Shown piece by piece: positions 15,817 through 25,400 of a stretch of 64,000 bases of DNA. Position 1 is the first letter of the stretch. Every line of letters starts with the position of its first letter. The DNA comes from Desulfobacterales bacterium (GTDB taxonomy: Bacteria > Desulfobacterota > Desulfobacteria > Desulfobacterales > SURF-7): contig JANQFQ010000116.1 in the NCBI GenBank assembly GCA_028277765.1, positions 27,569 through 91,568 on the forward strand. Reading direction: 5' to 3'. The notes under the pieces are model-generated. The model did no database searches and had not been told where the DNA came from. It saw only the letters and a list, made by a program, of their open reading frames with translations. Position numbers and translations under genes: made by a program.

Positions 15817-18360
15817 ATGTTAATGAAAAAAAAGACCAGCATCCCAAAACCCGGTACTGTTTCATTTGAGGAGAGAGTTCTTAAGAAAAAACCTTATGAG
15901 TGGGGATATGGTTCCACAAGACGATCTGCAGGCCTCAGGGACCAGCTGTACTGGAAAGCCGCGGTCGTAAAGGATTATATGGATGTGGGGATGGGACTTG
16001 GAAAGATGGAGTTCAGGCAAGGTATCCGGATCGATATGGACCGGGCAAGACTGGTGACAAAAGCATTTAGAGAGACAGAAGGACTGCCAAAGGTGTTCCA
16101 GTTTGCCAGGATGACTGAAATGCTTATGGAAGAGATGCCGCTTTTCTTAAGGCCCGAGGAACCTATTGTCGGCGATCCAAACGGCGCGCCTGATGAAGTG
16201 CGGTGGTACCCGGAAACCAATGTAGAATGGATGCCGGATGCTGTTACCTCCGGCGGTTTCAGGGACATGGTAACTGATGAAGAGAGAAAGGAAATAGTGG
16301 AAGATATCTGTCCTTACTGGGAAAAACGGAGTTTGTCATCCATCATCAAATCATCACTACCTGATGACATGAAAGAGAGGATAACCGGCTATGGCAATTG
16401 TGTCTGCAACATATGGGAAGAAGGGCGTCTTCTCCCGGCCTATGATTATGAAGTACTTTTTAAAGAGGGGCTTCAGGCGAGAATTGACAAAACTGAAGCG
16501 AATATAAAAGAGATGAACAGCAGGATTGATGGTATGGATCCTGCTGAGTTTATTGAAAAGAAACATAACTGGGAAGCAATGATAAGGAGTGGTAAAGCGA
16601 TCCTGCGGTATGCTGAAAGAATGGCTAAGCATGCCAGGGAAAAAGCTAAGGGAAAGACTGACAAAGACCTTAAAAAGAATCTTGAAGAAGTCGCTGCAAC
16701 ACTTGATCATGTTCCTGCCAATCCCCCAAGAACGTTTAGGGAATGCCTCCAGTTCTATTGGATAATTGAAACAACTGCGCATTATATGGTTAGATGGGGA
16801 AACGGCTCTGGTACACGGATAGATCAGGTCTGGTATCCCTATTATGAAGCAGATATGAAAGCGGGTCAGATTACAAGAGAAAAGGCGATTGAACTTGTTG
16901 AATGCCTTATGCTGAAGATACAGGAAGTAGGTACCCCCCTTGAGTGGCCGTTCGGTTTTACCGGCGGCTCAGGGGCGGAAGTGTTCTATACCGCTGACAT
17001 TGCAGGATCAAACCCGGACGGAAGTGACGCGTCAAACGATCTTACCTGTGTTGTCATGGAGGCGCTGTCAAATGTTAGGATTACACAGCCGCCGATTGCA
17101 TTCCGGTATCACCGTAACATTAATCAGGATGTGGTTGAAAGAGCCATTGACCTTTGCCGTCTCGGTATGGGGCATCCATCTTTTTTTAATGAGCACCTGA
17201 TGGAGAAATGGGCGCTTGAGAGAGGATGGTCTGTGGCAGACTCGAAAAACGTTCAGATTGTTGGATGTGTCTGCCCGAATATTAAAGGGAAAACATCCTC
17301 AATGATGGGGCTTGTTGAAGTGGGCGGCATCACCCTGGTCGGTATGATGGAAGAAGTGCTTTATGAACATAGCCAAGATGTTAACTGCGGACCTGTTCAT
17401 ATGGCTGGGACAAAAGATCCCAGAGAGATGACCTCTTCTGACGAACTTCTTGATGCTATAATGGATCGCGTTTATTTTTATACACGGATGAGCACGATTG
17501 CATGGAATATTGCCCAGCAGGTACTTATGGATTACAAGGTGGACCCCTGTAACTCATTTCTGATTGATGACTGCCTGAATAGCGGAAGAGACGCACAAAA
17601 GATGAATAAGGAGGGAGATGATTTCCCGAACTTCCTGCCGTTTGGTGCGATGAATGCTTCTGACGGGCTAGCAGCCATCCAGAAGCTTGTGTTTGACGAC
17701 AAGAAATACACGATGGATGAACTGATCAAGGCGCTTCAGTTAAACTGGGAAGGGTATGAGGTTATGCACCAGGATTTCCTGAATGCGCCAAAGTTTGGCA
17801 ATGATAATGATTTTGTCGATGAATGGGCTGTGAAACTACAGATAAGAATGACCAATACAATGGCCAGTGTAAAGGACGCATGGGGCAGACCGATTTCAAT
17901 GGACGGGAGTGTGGCGACTGGCTATGCTATGTATGGCCTTGCGAGCGGTGCTAGTCCTGACGGGAGAAAGGCTGCCGAGCCTCTGGCTGACGGTACACGG
18001 TCACCTGTCGCGGGTATGGACCAGAATGGACCTACGGCTGTCCTGAATTCAGCTGCAAAAATACCTTATATGCACCCGGACCTGTTTAACCAGCGGTTCC
18101 TTCCGCAATATCTTGAAGGTAACGGCCGGAAGATTTTTTCTGAATATCTGAAGACTTGGTTCCAGAAGGATATCTGGCATATTCAGTTCAATGTGGTAAG
18201 TTCCGAAGAGCTTAAGGAAGCGAAAGTTAAACCTGAAGAGCATTCAGAGCTTATTGTTAGAATCGCGGGTTACAGCGCTCATTTTATTGATTTGCCTGAA
18301 CCGGTACAGGACAGTATTATCAATAGATCGGAGCAGAATTTTGCGAGGAATTGCTGTTGA
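15817..18360 (+). CDS. Glycyl radical enzyme (pyruvate formate-lyase superfamily), substrate unknown
   Basis: 847 residues. The glycyl radical loop near the C-terminus reads RIAGYSAHFIDL (radical Gly818) and the active-site cysteine loop reads IVGCVCPNIKG (Cys484, with a second Cys at 486). In dehydratases, choline lyase and hydroxyphenylacetate decarboxylase the motif is GCxE, and in PFL it is CC; here the Glu is Cys and Pro follows, so it is not a standard member of those groups. The length suits arylalkyl- or alkylsuccinate synthase alpha subunits, but the small subunits are absent. No radical SAM activating enzyme is adjacent. GGGGGACC precedes ATG 15817. A ferredoxin gene follows after a hairpin. 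The substrate cannot be assigned by eye. Confidence 0.9.
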   Translation: MLMKKKTSIPKPGTVSFEERVLKKKPYEWGYGSTRRSAGLRDQLYWKAAVVKDYMDVGMGLGKMEFRQGIRIDMDRARLVTKAFRETEGLPKVFQFARMTEMLMEEMPLFLRPEEPIVGDPNGAPDEVRWYPETNVEWMPDAVTSGGFRDMVTDEERKEIVEDICPYWEKRSLSSIIKSSLPDDMKERITGYGNCVCNIWEEGRLLPAYDYEVLFKEGLQARIDKTEANIKEMNSRIDGMDPAEFIEKKHNWEAMIRSGKAILRYAERMAKHAREKAKGKTDKDLKKNLEEVAATLDHVPANPPRTFRECLQFYWIIETTAHYMVRWGNGSGTRIDQVWYPYYEADMKAGQITREKAIELVECLMLKIQEVGTPLEWPFGFTGGSGAEVFYTADIAGSNPDGSDASNDLTCVVMEALSNVRITQPPIAFRYHRNINQDVVERAIDLCRLGMGHPSFFNEHLMEKWALERGWSVADSKNVQIVGCVCPNIKGKTSSMMGLVEVGGITLVGMMEEVLYEHSQDVNCGPVHMAGTKDPREMTSSDELLDAIMDRVYFYTRMSTIAWNIAQQVLMDYKVDPCNSFLIDDCLNSGRDAQKMNKEGDDFPNFLPFGAMNASDGLAAIQKLVFDDKKYTMDELIKALQLNWEGYEVMHQDFLNAPKFGNDNDFVDEWAVKLQIRMTNTMASVKDAWGRPISMDGSVATGYAMYGLASGASPDGRKAAEPLADGTRSPVAGMDQNGPTAVLNSAAKIPYMHPDLFNQRFLPQYLEGNGRKIFSEYLKTWFQKDIWHIQFNVVSSEELKEAKVKPEEHSELIVRIAGYSAHFIDLPEPVQDSIINRSEQNFARNCC

Positions 18361-18375
18361 AAAAAGATTGTTATA

Positions 18376-18428
18376 TTGGTTTAATTAGTTACATTAGTTA
18401 TAATATTGATGTTAACTAATCTAACCAA
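18376..18428. promoter_or_regulatory. Long imperfect inverted repeat between the glycyl radical enzyme and ferredoxin genes
   Basis: TTGGTTTAATTAGTTA (18376-18391) pairs with TTAACTAATCTAACCAA (18412-18428), about 14 of 16 positions, and ends just before the ferredoxin ribosome-binding site AAGGAG. ATTAGTTA is also repeated directly. There is no T-run. It could be an mRNA-processing hairpin or an operator. Confidence 0.45.
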
Positions 18429-18446
18429 ATTATAAGGAGCTCAAAC

Positions 18447-19367
18447 ATGCATAACAGTTTAACACAAGCGCTATGGGAGATTTTTCCTGAAGATGAAAAA
18501 GGGAATTTTTTTCATTCATATGTATATTTAAAACATTTGGATCACTTCATATATCACGCACTTCAGGCATCGGGCATGCCTTCTAAAAAGCCTGATAATG
18601 ATGTTGATCCTGAAATTGATGAACTTCTGGAAGCAGCCATACAGGGTGTTGCCGAGACAGCGGGAAGTGTTGATACCAGTACGTATCACGGAAAGGTTGT
18701 TATACTGAAAGACGCTATCCAGCTGGTTACTCAGAAGAAGAATATTGAGCTCAAGCCACCTGAGACAGTTATACCTTACAAGCAGGCCAGAGATGTTATT
18801 CTCCAGAATCCTGACTCTCTGGCGGTGGGAGAGTGCGCGTGTCGCGCTGTCTCTGAGGAGTCCTGTCTTGGTCCGGGTGAAATGGAAGTTTGCCTTTTTG
18901 TGGGGGATCCGGCTTCCGCGTTTCTTAATGAGTATAACCCTAAATTTCACAAAATATCACAGGATGATGCGGCAAAACTCCTTGAAGACTGTCATGAAAA
19001 AGGATTTGTTCACGGTGCTTTCTTTAAGAAGGATCTTGGGAGGAGATTTATCGCCATATGCAATTGCTGCAGTTGTTGCTGCCAAGGGATGAAGGCGTAT
19101 AACATGTTCGGCGGTGCCATCCCGATTTTCACGCCTTCAGGTTACCTGGCTGACATCAGCAATGATGACTGTACAGAATGCGGCGAGTGTGTTGACGCAT
19201 GTGGATTTAACGCGATTTCTATGGATGATGGGCCTGCGAAGGTTAATAATGATATATGCATGGGGTGTGGTGTATGCGAAGCAAAATGTCCTGGTGAGGC
19301 GATCACTCTGAGACTGGAACCTGCCAAGGGTGAACCGCTTGATCTTGAGGCGCTTTTAAAGGGTTAG
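18447..19367 (+). CDS. Cysteine-rich 2x[4Fe-4S] ferredoxin-like protein
   Basis: 306 residues. The C-terminal third has two classical [4Fe-4S] motifs, CTECGECVDACG and CMGCGVCEAKCP. Before them are two further cysteine clusters: GECACR with ESCLGPGEMEVC, and a dense run CNCCSCCCQG near residue 208, suggesting additional Fe-S or metal sites. The N-terminal 120 residues are helical without cysteines. It follows the glycyl radical enzyme gene with a good ribosome-binding site (AAGGAG), so it probably passes electrons to that enzyme's activation or to its pathway; this is inference. The stop overlaps the convergent PilZ gene by 4 bases. Confidence 0.85.
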   Translation: MHNSLTQALWEIFPEDEKGNFFHSYVYLKHLDHFIYHALQASGMPSKKPDNDVDPEIDELLEAAIQGVAETAGSVDTSTYHGKVVILKDAIQLVTQKKNIELKPPETVIPYKQARDVILQNPDSLAVGECACRAVSEESCLGPGEMEVCLFVGDPASAFLNEYNPKFHKISQDDAAKLLEDCHEKGFVHGAFFKKDLGRRFIAICNCCSCCCQGMKAYNMFGGAIPIFTPSGYLADISNDDCTECGECVDACGFNAISMDDGPAKVNNDICMGCGVCEAKCPGEAITLRLEPAKGEPLDLEALLKG

Positions 19368-19789
19368 CCTTTTTCAGCCTGGATATCCTTAATTATATAA
19401 TTTTTCAGGAAATAATCAAGACGGCTCTCCTGGTCAAAGGTAAGGTCTTCAAACTGCATACCAAGACGGACGGTTGATATGTATACGCCCGGATAGTTGG
19501 CAGGGGATGATGAAATGATTGAGATTAACTTAATATTTATATCAGAAATAAAAAAATTTTCAGTTTTTAAAAAGATATTCAGTTTAAACTCATTTTGTAC
19601 AAGAAGTTCCTTGTCAACCACGTCTGTCATGGGGATGGGGCAGTAGTAGAAAGCTATCCCCCCTTTGCTTATGTCGTGTATTGGTCCCAAAATATGATAT
19701 TCGGGAGAGAATGCAGCAAAGGAGCCATGCTGTGCAGGGTAGCGAAAATGTTTCCTCCGGTCAAACCAGTTGATTTGCTCATTAGGCAT
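19364..19789 (-). CDS. PilZ-domain protein
   Basis: 141 residues. The c-di-GMP motifs are DRRKHFRYPA near the N-terminus and HDISKGGIAF near residue 38. The C-terminal part (GMQFEDLTFDQESRLDYF...) is like that of the PilZ protein at 55103-55492, so the two probably share a subfamily. It is convergent with the ferredoxin gene and overlaps its stop by 4 bases. No co-transcribed partner is seen. Confidence 0.87.
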   Translation of the reverse strand: MPNEQINWFDRRKHFRYPAQHGSFAAFSPEYHILGPIHDISKGGIAFYYCPIPMTDVVDKELLVQNEFKLNIFLKTENFFISDINIKLISIISSSPANYPGVYISTVRLGMQFEDLTFDQESRLDYFLKNYIIKDIQAEKG

Positions 19790-19918
19790 TCAGAAACCTC
19801 TGACGTTAAGAGATGATAAATTCAATAATTATCTATGGTTAATATATTTAATAAATGTCAGAAAAAATACTTATTTTCAACAAGGAATAAATGAGTATAT
19901 AATGAGTATGTTAAATAC

Positions 19919-21220
19919 TCATTTTTGAAAGGCTAAAAGGTGTGATCTGAGGTTTATTTTTTTACTTTTTATCCCCATTTTTTTCCGGATGTTCCGCCGG
20001 TGAGTTTCAACTGTGCTGATGGAAAGATTTAATATCTCTGAAATATCTTTAGTTGCTTTGCCCTGTTTTACCATATTCGCGATTTTAATTTCCGAGGGTG
20101 TAAGGTTAAAATAATTGTTATGCATTCCCCGCATAAAAGGTGAAGTGATATCATTTAAATTAGCTTCCATTACCGATAGATAGCTCTGAGTCCTGCCGTC
20201 AAGCTTGAGCCTTTTAATGACTTCAAAATAGGGCATGATGAGCTGCTTTACATTAAAGATGATCTTTTCTTCAAGCTCATTCTTTACTTCATCTTCCTTC
20301 TTCAGCATAATACGCAACGCGGTATTGGCATCTTCCAGGGCCTCGGTGCGGCGTTCAACCAGTTCTTCAAGCTGGTCATGATATTTCCTAAGTTTTTCTT
20401 CTGACTTTTTTCGTTCAGAGATATCCCTTATGGCCGCGACTCTAACATCTTTATTATCAAACTCCATAGTTTTAACTCTGACTTCAATAGGAAACTGAGC
20501 ACCGTCCTTTTTCAACCCGGTTGCTTCATAAAGATCCAGTTTTCCCTCTTCAATCATTTGGCGGATAAATTTGAACGATTCAGGAGATGTTGTTTTTGAA
20601 AGCGCCTCTTTGCCAAGTAGTTCTTCTGGTGTGTACCCGAACATCTTATAATATTGGTTGTTCGCATAGAGCAGGATTCCATGATCGTGGATGGCGATGC
20701 ATTCCCAGGCAGCCTCAGCGAGCTGTTCCATCAGTTTCTTGTTTTTTCTTAATAATGTTTCCGCTTGTTTCCGTTCATTGATATCCCGCGAAACACTGAT
20801 AATGGCATAGGGGCTGCCGTTTCTATTGATGAAGGAACTCTGGGCTTCCACGTATACATAGCTCCCATTTTTACGTTTTACCCTGAATTCATGGAGATTT
20901 TTTCCGGCGCCATCTTTTGTTGTTTTGATCAATCCGCTGCGTGCCTGTTGGAACTGACGTTCACCAATTAGGGAATGAATGCTGATGGATGCCAATTCTT
21001 TTTTTGAATAACCAGTCAGTCTTAATGAAGCTGGATTGGCATCAATCAGTTTGCCGTCAAGGTCGTTTATAAAAACAGAATCAAGGGACTGATCAAAAAG
21101 GGCTTTGTACCAGTCTTCACTGTGAAGACCTGTATAATCCTTCGGTGTATCTCCTGCTGTTGCCTGTTCCAGTTTCTGGATCTTCTCTTCAAGTTCTTCA
21201 TGGGTTGGTTTTGAGGGCAT
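19919..21220 (-). CDS. PAS-PAS-LuxR transcriptional regulator
   Basis: 433 residues from ATG 21220, which has GGAGG six bases upstream on the minus strand; a longer frame to 21301 has no ribosome-binding site. After an N-terminal coiled coil (HEELEEKIQKLEQ) come two PAS domains (DQSLDSVFINDLDGKLIDAN and AWECIAIHDHGILLYANN, each closing with RDI(N/S)ERK), a coiled-coil linker, and a LuxR/FixJ-type helix-turn-helix (LTPSEIKIANMVKQGKATKD followed by LSISTVETHRRNIRKKMG). There is no receiver, so it probably senses a small molecule or redox state in the cytoplasm. It is transcribed alone, divergent from the glycogen cluster. Confidence 0.9.
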   Translation of the reverse strand: MPSKPTHEELEEKIQKLEQATAGDTPKDYTGLHSEDWYKALFDQSLDSVFINDLDGKLIDANPASLRLTGYSKKELASISIHSLIGERQFQQARSGLIKTTKDGAGKNLHEFRVKRKNGSYVYVEAQSSFINRNGSPYAIISVSRDINERKQAETLLRKNKKLMEQLAEAAWECIAIHDHGILLYANNQYYKMFGYTPEELLGKEALSKTTSPESFKFIRQMIEEGKLDLYEATGLKKDGAQFPIEVRVKTMEFDNKDVRVAAIRDISERKKSEEKLRKYHDQLEELVERRTEALEDANTALRIMLKKEDEVKNELEEKIIFNVKQLIMPYFEVIKRLKLDGRTQSYLSVMEANLNDITSPFMRGMHNNYFNLTPSEIKIANMVKQGKATKDISEILNLSISTVETHRRNIRKKMGIKSKKINLRSHLLAFQK

Positions 21221-21337
21221 AGAAACCTCCGGAACTTTTATAATATGTATTATATTGAGATGTTGAATACCTAATATCCCAAAACAATTGTGTTTTGTCA
21301 ATTAAATCAAAAAGGAGATGTGACAGATAAAGCTGAG

Positions 21338-21386
21338 TTGAATCCCGCTATAGCGAGTTTCAACCAAAACTTATGCCCTTTTTGGT
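21338..21386. promoter_or_regulatory. Tandem hairpins in the gap before the glycogen cluster
   Basis: TTGAATCCCGCTA/TAGCGAGTTTCAA (21338-21363, 11 of 13 paired) is followed by ACCAAAA/TTTTGGT (363-369 with 380-386). They lie in the 423-bp divergent region between the PAS-LuxR gene and the first CBM48 gene. Their role is unknown. Confidence 0.3.
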
Positions 21387-21461
21387 AAAAGATGCCTGAC
21401 AATAAATTTTACTGGTGTTGACAATACTGATCATGTGAACTGTTTTTTACAATTTGGGGAT

Positions 21462-21475
21462 TTTTCCCGGGAAAA
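21462..21475. promoter_or_regulatory. Perfect 14-bp palindrome upstream of the glycogen cluster
   Basis: TTTTCCCGGGAAAA is fully palindromic and lies about 170 bp before the first CBM48 start codon, a reasonable place for a repressor or activator site. No matching regulator was identified. Confidence 0.35.
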
Positions 21476-21643
21476 TGTGATTTTAGCCTATAGACAAATA
21501 AAGTGTTTTATATTAAATTTTCAAAGATTTATCATAATAACTGTTTCCAAGCCGTTTATAAAAAACCGAAAAAAAGGATATAAAGGGATTATTTGAACAT
21601 CTTTTTAAATATATCTATAGTATCAATAATTTAAGGAGGAATT

Positions 21644-21952
21644 ATGAGCATTAGAAAAAAGTATTTAAAAACAAAACCAATATGCAAGGTGACGTTCAAA
21701 ATACCTAAAAAAGAATCCCGAGGAGCGAAAATTATTAATATAGTTGGTGATTTTAATGATTGGGACATCAGTGCGACTCCTATGAAAAGTCTGAAAAATG
21801 GAACATTTGAGGCAACCGTCGATCTTGAGCCAAATAAAGAGTATCAATTTCGCTATCTAATGGATGGTAATCATTGGGAAAACGATTGGGCCGCTGACAA
21901 ATATGTGCCCACCGAATTTGGAGACAGTGACAATTCTGTAGTCGTTATTTAA
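21644..21952 (+). CDS. Stand-alone CBM48 glycogen-binding protein, copy 1
   Basis: 102 residues, almost entirely one CBM48 (isoamylase N-terminal / AMPK-beta-like) domain: VGDFNDWD, LKNGTFEATVDLEPNKEYQF and RYLMDGNHWENDWAADKY. The conserved Trp residues that stack on alpha-glucan are present. No catalytic domain is attached, so it probably binds glycogen as an adaptor. AAGGAGG precedes the ATG. A paralogue of identical length lies at 26819-27127, and the last 64 bases of the two genes differ at only about six positions. Confidence 0.9.
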   Translation: MSIRKKYLKTKPICKVTFKIPKKESRGAKIINIVGDFNDWDISATPMKSLKNGTFEATVDLEPNKEYQFRYLMDGNHWENDWAADKYVPTEFGDSDNSVVVI

Positions 21953-22031
21953 ATGATTGGAGACCTGTTTGCCATGGGCAGGTTGAAACAGAAAAAAGGT
22001 TCATTTTAAATCAAATTCTAAGGTGTTATTT

Positions 22032-22421
22032 TTGACAAAAAGTATAAAAAAACAGACATCATTCGATTGCAGAAGAGCTTCTACCAGATACAACTACGAA
22101 ATCGAGATACTACTCCAATCAAGAAACTACGATGTTAATTATAATAATGAAAAAACGTATTATACAATTGCGACAATGCGTAATTACAGCAGGGAAGGCA
22201 TGTGCTTTGAAAAAGATTACGCACTCCAACCAGGCTCAGAAATACATTTAAAATTCACAGACTGTTCGGATTTCCCCGATGAGCAGGACATTGCCGAGGT
22301 TCATCGCGCTGAAGTGATATGGTGTAGAAAGATTGAAGGCGTAGATGGAAAGCGTTATGAAACAGGTGTGAGATATTCAAATCCTGAATCAGGGCCGGTT
22401 TTCGGCTTTGGCAGTCGTTAA
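22032..22421 (+). CDS. PilZ-domain protein inside the glycogen cluster
   Basis: About 129 residues. PilZ signatures: CRRASTRYNYEIE (arginine motif) and MRNYSREGMCFE (xNxSxxG type). A TTG start at 22032 is favoured because AAGGTG lies six bases upstream; GTG 22023 is an in-frame alternative. It lies 80 bp after a CBM48 gene and 8 bp before the debranching enzyme gene, so it should be co-transcribed with glycogen metabolism. This suggests that c-di-GMP adjusts glycogen use, which is inference. Confidence 0.8.
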   Translation: MTKSIKKQTSFDCRRASTRYNYEIEILLQSRNYDVNYNNEKTYYTIATMRNYSREGMCFEKDYALQPGSEIHLKFTDCSDFPDEQDIAEVHRAEVIWCRKIEGVDGKRYETGVRYSNPESGPVFGFGSR

Positions 22422-22429
22422 AATCTTAC

Positions 22430-25400
22430 ATGAGAAATTCTGACTGTTTTACCCAAGTTCCGTCACCCGGAACGCGTATTCTTATGTTTCGGGGCGATAC
22501 GATGACATTCTCCTTATCCCTCCCCTGCAAGGAGGAAGGAAAAGCATGGCTCCGTACCAACATCGGGCATGCTGCAGCGGCGCGACGGGAAATTATTCGT
22601 CATGTGTGTGATGATACGCCGTTGCGAGGAAAGGACTGGTTCGACATTTCTATGACCAGGATTGATGACCTGAACTTTCAGGTAACAATTCCACTCCGTG
22701 ATGTGGGCCATTTTGAGGCCAAATGTTTATTTATAAAAGAGGGGGAAAACAGCCCAATTTGGCCGGAGGGAACAAACACTGTTATCAATGTGGAACCCGC
22801 TGATACTTGCTGTGCCAATACTGTGTATAATGCTTTTGTACGTCAGTTTGGCAGAAACAAGAACGGAATCGGTGCTTATAGTGACTTGGAAAATGAATGT
22901 TTTCGGAAACTTGACGACGAGGGATATGCTGTGATCCCACCGTCCGGGACCTTCCGTGAGCTTATAAAAGAGATAGACTTTATTACAGGGACATTGGGGT
23001 GCAGGTATCTCCATCTCCTTCCTGTGCATCCTTCTCCCACAACCTATGCCCGGATGGGACGTTTTGGAAGTCCATACGCTTCTTTGAGTTTTACTGCTGT
23101 TGATCCGGCTCTTGCTGAATTTGATCCAGGCGCGACACCCATGGAACAGTTTATCGAACTTGTGGATGCTGTTCATGCGCGGGATGCGAAAATTATTATT
23201 GATTTTGCCGCCAACCATACTGGATGGGCTGCACGTCTGCATGAAATCCATCCAGAATGGCTCAAACGGGATGAAAAAGGATGTATTATAGTTCCGGAAG
23301 CATGGGGGGTAAAATGGGAGGATCTGACGAGCCTCGATTATAGCTATAAGGATCTCTGGCAGTTTATGGCAGATGTGTTTCTTACCTGGTGCGGGCGCGG
23401 TGTGGATGGATTCCGTTGCGATGCAGGCTATATGATACCTGTGCCTGTATGGAAATACATTGTTGCTGCTGTTCGAGATCAGTTTCCGAACACCTTATTT
23501 TTTCTGGAAGGACTTGGCGGTAAAATTTCTGTAACAAGGGATATCCTAAACACCGCAGGTTTTAACTGGGCATATTCTGAACTGTTTCAGAATTACAACC
23601 GAAACCAGATTGAACATTATCTGCCAGAAGTGTTCACCATATCTGCTGAAGACGGAATCATGGTCCATTTTGCTGAAACACATGACAATAACCGCCTTGC
23701 CGCGCGATCAAAGGAATATGCAGGTATGCGTACGGCATTTTGCGCCCTTAGTTCACATCAGGGAGGATTCGGCTTTGCGAACGGTGTTGAATGGTTTGCT
23801 ACAGAAAAGATCAATGTTCATGACTCGCCATCTTTAAACTGGGGTGCAGAGGAAAATCAGGTGGCGCAAATCCAACGCCTTAACATGTTGCTAAGGTTCC
23901 ATCCTGCTTTTTTTGACAAGGTTGAACTGAAATTGATTCAACAAGGAGAAGGGGAGTATATCGTTCTTCTCAGGCATCATGTCCCTTCAGGGAAAAGGCT
24001 CCTGATTGTGATCAACCTTGATATTGATAACCGTGCACAAGCAGCCTGGAGCTTTAAGAAAACAGGGATCAACGGTAATAACTTTGTAGATCTTCTGACC
24101 GGTAGAGAAGTGGTTGTTTCCGCGTCAGGGGATGTACGATCATGCCTTCTTGCACCTGCTCAGATTCTCTGCCTGACACCTGACAAGGAAGATGTGGCTT
24201 TAGTATCTGTTCAGGAGGCCCTCCCAGACGGTCTGCCTGAGCGTATTAAACACCAGCTTCTGCGTGCCAAAGCGCTTGATGTTTTTTGTTACTATAACGG
24301 CACTGGAGATATCGGGAGATTTGATCCTGATCAGGCAGCGGAGTATCTGGCCGATAATCCGGTGGAATATTGCCGCAGCCTGAACAATGTCAGCAGTGAA
24401 AGCAGAGTCGTTACATGGAAGTGGCCGCGTGATGTTAAACGTGAGGTCATGATTCCGCCGGACCATTTTTTGATGGTATGTTCAGACTGTTCATTCCGCG
24501 CGGAGATTATTGATGATATTTCCAATAAAAAGAGAGTTATCGCGTATGAAACAAGCCTGCCCAGCAGTAGCAGAGCATTTTTCGCTCTTTTTTCACCATT
24601 GGCTGTCACCCAATCACATCGGCGTTATAATTTGAAGATAACCGTTTATAAAAAAGGGGCTGCTGAGCACGTGGCTTCGTCACTTCTTTATCTTTCAAGT
24701 GCGGAAAATGTTCAGGTCCAGACAACGTTTAAGCGGTCTGACATACTATCTTCACAATTAATGCTTCTCCATACAAACAGCAGAGGGGGAATGCTCCGCT
24801 CGAATATCGCATGGGGAAACCTAAACAGTAAATACGATGCCATACTTGCGGCAAATATACATCCGGAATTTCCCGAAGACAGGCGGGTTCTGCTGCCGCG
24901 TTGTAGAGCATGGCTGGTTTATCAGGGATTTTCAACCGAGATTAACACTGACTGCTTGACTTTTTTCTATTATAACCAGAGCGGTTCTTTCTGGGAGTAT
25001 ATTGTGCCAACCGGCCAAGGAGAGAGTGTTGCTTTGGTTATAGGGATTGAAATGTCGCAGGACGAAAATGCCGTGCGCATATGCTTTTTCCGTCGTCCTT
25101 CAGAAAACCTTGAAGGGAAGCTTGATGACTGCAACAAGGTTCAGCTGATTCTCCGGCCGGATATTGATGACAGGAGCTTCCATGAGAACACCAGGGCGTA
25201 TCTAGGGCCGGAAGAATCGTGGGCAAAAAATACAAAAGCGGATTCAGCATCTTTTGTTTTTTCACCAGGCCAGGGACACAGGCTTCATGTTTCGATTTCA
25301 AAAGGGAGTTTTAGCTGTGAGCCTGAATGGCAATATATGGTACATTTACCTGCGGATGCTGATCGGGGAATGGATGATTGCTCGGACCTGTTCAGCCCTG

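Noticed and set aside
15817..18360. Naming the glycyl radical enzyme as benzylsuccinate synthase or pyruvate formate-lyase
   Set aside because: Length and loop are suggestive at most; the partner subunits and activase are missing and the CVC loop does not match the motifs I know with certainty.
21221..21301. N-terminal extension of the PAS-LuxR regulator
   Set aside because: The ATG at 21220 has GGAGG at ideal spacing; the upstream start has none and the extra residues are not domain-like.
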